Assembly (NCBI GenBank): GCA_947629855.1
Contig: CANRFI010000007.1
Location: forward strand, 1 to 33,550
Source of the DNA: an uncultured Clostridia bacterium
GTDB taxonomy: Bacteria; Bacillota_A; Clostridia; TANB77; CAG-508
Reading direction: 5' to 3'
Length of the DNA: 33,550 nt
The position numbers and the translations under genes are program-made. Of the stretch, positions 31,828 to 33,550 are shown piece by piece. Every line of letters starts with the position of its first letter. The stretch's first letter is position 1. The notes beneath the pieces are model-generated. The model was given only the letters and a program-made list of their open reading frames with translations, ran no database searches and had not been told where the DNA came from.

Positions 31828-31856
31828 TTTACAATTACTTGCTTTTTTGCTATACT
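31828..31856 (+). promoter_or_regulatory. promoter of the guaD-tcdA-GT8 unit
   Basis: TTTACA (31828-31833) and TATACT (31851-31856) with 17-bp spacing, 35 bp before the guaD start. Confidence 0.65.
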
Positions 31857-31891
31857 TTAGTTAAACAATGTATTTAAAACGGAGGTAATTT

Positions 31892-32350
31892 ATGAATATA
31901 TATATGAAAAAAGCAAAAGAAAACTCCGAAAAAGGAATATCTAATAAAGAAGGAGGACCATTTGGAGCAGTAATAGTTGATAAATATGGCAATATTATTG
32001 CAAATGGAAATAACAAAGTTTTAAAAAATAATGATCCAACAGCTCACGCTGAAATAGTAGCAATTCGTGAAGCTTGTAAAATATTAAATACAAATGATTT
32101 ATCAGAGTATGTTTTATATACCTCTTGTGAGCCTTGCCCTATGTGCTTGTCTGCTATAATTTGGGCAAATATTAAAGAAGTATATTTTGGATGTACAAAA
32201 GAAGATGCAGCCAAAATTGGATTTAGGGATAATGATATTTATGAATTTATAAAGGGAAATAATAATATGATTCATCTTAAACAAATAGACAGAGATGAAT
32301 GTATTGAAACTATGGAAAAATATCAAAAAGATAATGGAATAATTTATTAA
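31892..32350 (+). CDS. guaD: guanine deaminase (CDA-fold)
   Basis: The 152-aa zinc deaminase of the cytidine deaminase fold converts guanine to xanthine. His52-x-Glu54 (TAHAEI) and PCPMC (Cys82, Cys85) bind zinc and form the active site. GGPFGAVIV, NNDPTAHAE and the C-terminal FRDNDIY segment match Bacillus GuaD more closely than TadA. GGAGG precedes the ATG. It is followed 25 nt later by tcdA. Confidence 0.88.
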   Translation: MNIYMKKAKENSEKGISNKEGGPFGAVIVDKYGNIIANGNNKVLKNNDPTAHAEIVAIREACKILNTNDLSEYVLYTSCEPCPMCLSAIIWANIKEVYFGCTKEDAAKIGFRDNDIYEFIKGNNNMIHLKQIDRDECIETMEKYQKDNGIIY

Positions 32351-32375
32351 AAAATATATAAAAAGGTGAAAATAG

Positions 32376-33056
32376 ATGCAAGAACAATTTTCAAGAACAG
32401 AATTATTAATAGGAAAAGATGCAATAAAAAAATTACAAAGCGCAAAAATAGCAGTATTCGGACTTGGTGGAGTTGGATCTTTTGTAGTTGAAGGACTAGT
32501 AAGAGCAGGAATAGGAAACTTGATATTAGTAGATAATGACAAAGTAGATGTAAGTAATATAAACAGACAAATAATTGCTACTCATACAACAATAGGAAAG
32601 CCAAAAGTAGAAGTTTGCAAAGAAAGACTCTTAGACATAAATCCAAATGTAAATATAGAAATATATCAAGAATTTTTTATGCCAGAAACACAAGGAATTT
32701 TAAATGATACGATTGATTATATAGTAGATGCAGTAGATACAGTAACTGCTAAAATAGAATTAGTTACAAGAGCAAATAAATTAAATATTCCCATTATATC
32801 TTGTATGGGAACAGGAAATAAACTAGATTCAACTAAATTTGAAGTAACAGATATTTTTAAAACAAGTGTATGTCCATTAGCAAAAGTTATGAGAAAGGAA
32901 TTAAAAGCCAAAGGAATAAAAAAACTCAAAGTACTTTATTCAAAAGAAGAACCAATTAAAAATAATACAAACGTACCAGGAAGTATATCGTTTGTTCCAT
33001 CAGTAGCAGGGTTAATTATAGCAGGAGAAGTAATAAAAGATATAATAAAACAGTAA
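32376..33056 (+). CDS. tcdA: tRNA threonylcarbamoyladenosine dehydratase (ThiF/E1-like)
   Basis: The 226-aa E1-like enzyme cyclises t6A37 to ct6A in tRNA. It begins FSRTELLIGKDAIKKL and has the nucleotide-binding GLGGVGS (about 29-35), DNDKVDVSNINRQI, and the conserved PGSISFVPSVAGL near the C-terminus, all typical of TcdA/CsdL. The length is slightly short but normal for Firmicutes. AAGGTG precedes the ATG. It is co-oriented with guaD and the glycosyltransferase. Confidence 0.9.
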   Translation: MQEQFSRTELLIGKDAIKKLQSAKIAVFGLGGVGSFVVEGLVRAGIGNLILVDNDKVDVSNINRQIIATHTTIGKPKVEVCKERLLDINPNVNIEIYQEFFMPETQGILNDTIDYIVDAVDTVTAKIELVTRANKLNIPIISCMGTGNKLDSTKFEVTDIFKTSVCPLAKVMRKELKAKGIKKLKVLYSKEEPIKNNTNVPGSISFVPSVAGLIIAGEVIKDIIKQ

Positions 33057-33081
33057 GTATAAAAAAAGTAAGAGGGGAAAA

Positions 33082-33550
33082 ATGAATATTCTAGTAACAA
33101 TTAATTCTCAATATATAAACCAATTAAATATATTACTAAATTCTATACAAAAATCAAACAAAGATGAAAAATTTAATATATATATTTTAAATAGAGATTT
33201 AAATCAAAAGCAAATAGAAGAAGTAAAAAAGAGATTAAATCTAGAAAAATTTTATATAAATGATATAAAAATTAAAGAAAAAGAAATTATGGAGTTACCA
33301 ATATATGAACAAAGGTATCCATTAGAGATTTATTTTAGAATTTTTGCAGCAAAATATTTACCAAATGATATAGATAGAGTATTATATCTAGATGCTGACA
33401 CACTAGTTATCAATAAACTAGATGAATTATATTATATGGATTTTGAAGGAAATTACTTTATTGCAACAACTCATATAAGGAAGATGATACACAGATTTAA
33501 TGAAATAAGATTAGGAATAGAAAAAGATGAACCATATATAAATACAGGAG
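33082..33550 (+). CDS. family 8 glycosyltransferase, 3' end beyond the window
   Basis: The first about 156 residues are visible: an NILVTINSQYINQLNILLNS start typical of GT8, PLEIYFRIFAAKYLP, and the metal/nucleotide-sugar binding DxD in YLDADTLV (about 113-120). It probably transfers a hexose from a UDP-sugar to a lipid or polysaccharide acceptor. GAGGGG precedes the ATG, 25 nt after tcdA. The C-terminus, with the acceptor-binding part, is cut off. Confidence 0.85.
   Translation, partial: MNILVTINSQYINQLNILLNSIQKSNKDEKFNIYILNRDLNQKQIEEVKKRLNLEKFYINDIKIKEKEIMELPIYEQRYPLEIYFRIFAAKYLPNDIDRVLYLDADTLVINKLDELYYMDFEGNYFIATTHIRKMIHRFNEIRLGIEKDEPYINTG

Noticed and set aside
1..33550. CRISPR arrays, prophage, transposase or integrase genes
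   Set aside because: No regularly spaced repeats or such genes were found. The tRNA-adjacent small locus has no integrase or attachment-site duplication that I could see.

Overview
The window is AT-rich, gene-dense DNA from a low-GC Firmicute, most likely an uncultured Clostridia-type gut anaerobe. I base this on Gram-positive style Shine-Dalgarno sites (GGAGG), near-perfect sigma-A promoters with 17-bp spacing, a class-I c-di-GMP riboswitch, VanW/G5 and CapA-type surface proteins, and AGA-dominated arginine codons. Species cannot be named from the sequence alone.

Layout: 1-271 is the end of a tRNA cluster (Lys-UUU partial, Glu-UUC, Thr-UGU). 272-744 holds a compact locus not captured by long ORFs: a 42-aa minus-strand gene (492-620) and, converging on it, a ~70-nt plus-strand RNA (about 361-433) carrying an imperfect antisense copy of that gene's start-codon region. 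A HAD hydrolase (745-1440) follows, then a stand-alone structured RNA with its own promoter and terminator (about 1627-1838). Next come a c-di-GMP-I riboswitch with its two membrane/HTH genes (1890-3189), a FabG-like reductase, a starch-binding-like protein, a VanW/G5 protein, tRNA-Lys(CUU) and a CapA-like phosphoesterase. A minus-strand metal efflux operon (12961-8254) reads ArsR-type sensor, Zn/Cd ATPase, CopZ, CopA, with two operator palindromes at its promoter. The plus-strand block 13196-19233 has CorA, DUF378, an unknown 99-aa protein, an ABC-F ATPase, dCMP deaminase and Tex. The minus-strand block 27515-19289 has a single-module C-A-T-R NRPS, a membrane histidine kinase, a REC/HD-GYP c-di-GMP phosphodiesterase and a membrane protein. 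The window ends with an acyl-CoA synthetase, HtrA protease, M23 peptidase, guanine deaminase, TcdA and a GT8 glycosyltransferase cut by the window edge.

The main discovery candidate is a recurring translational anomaly. Four unrelated genes (ArsR sensor, histidine kinase, NRPS, HtrA) are each broken into two ORFs by a +1 shift. In all four the break falls exactly at an in-frame CGG codon followed by A (NNN CGG A), and dropping the C to read GGA (Gly) restores the conserved protein. Outside these four sites I found in-frame CGG only twice, both in the compositionally odd 99-aa gene at 14546-14845. This suggests that CGG is not an ordinary arginine codon in this lineage and that CGGA is a +1 frameshift or four-base decoding signal. 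Two of the four sites lie in the apparent NRPS-kinase-HD-GYP operon.

Themes that link genes: c-di-GMP is both sensed (riboswitch at about 3099-3189) and probably degraded (HD-GYP at 20062-21102), and the NRPS stop codon abuts the kinase ribosome-binding site, so metabolite synthesis and signalling are probably co-expressed.
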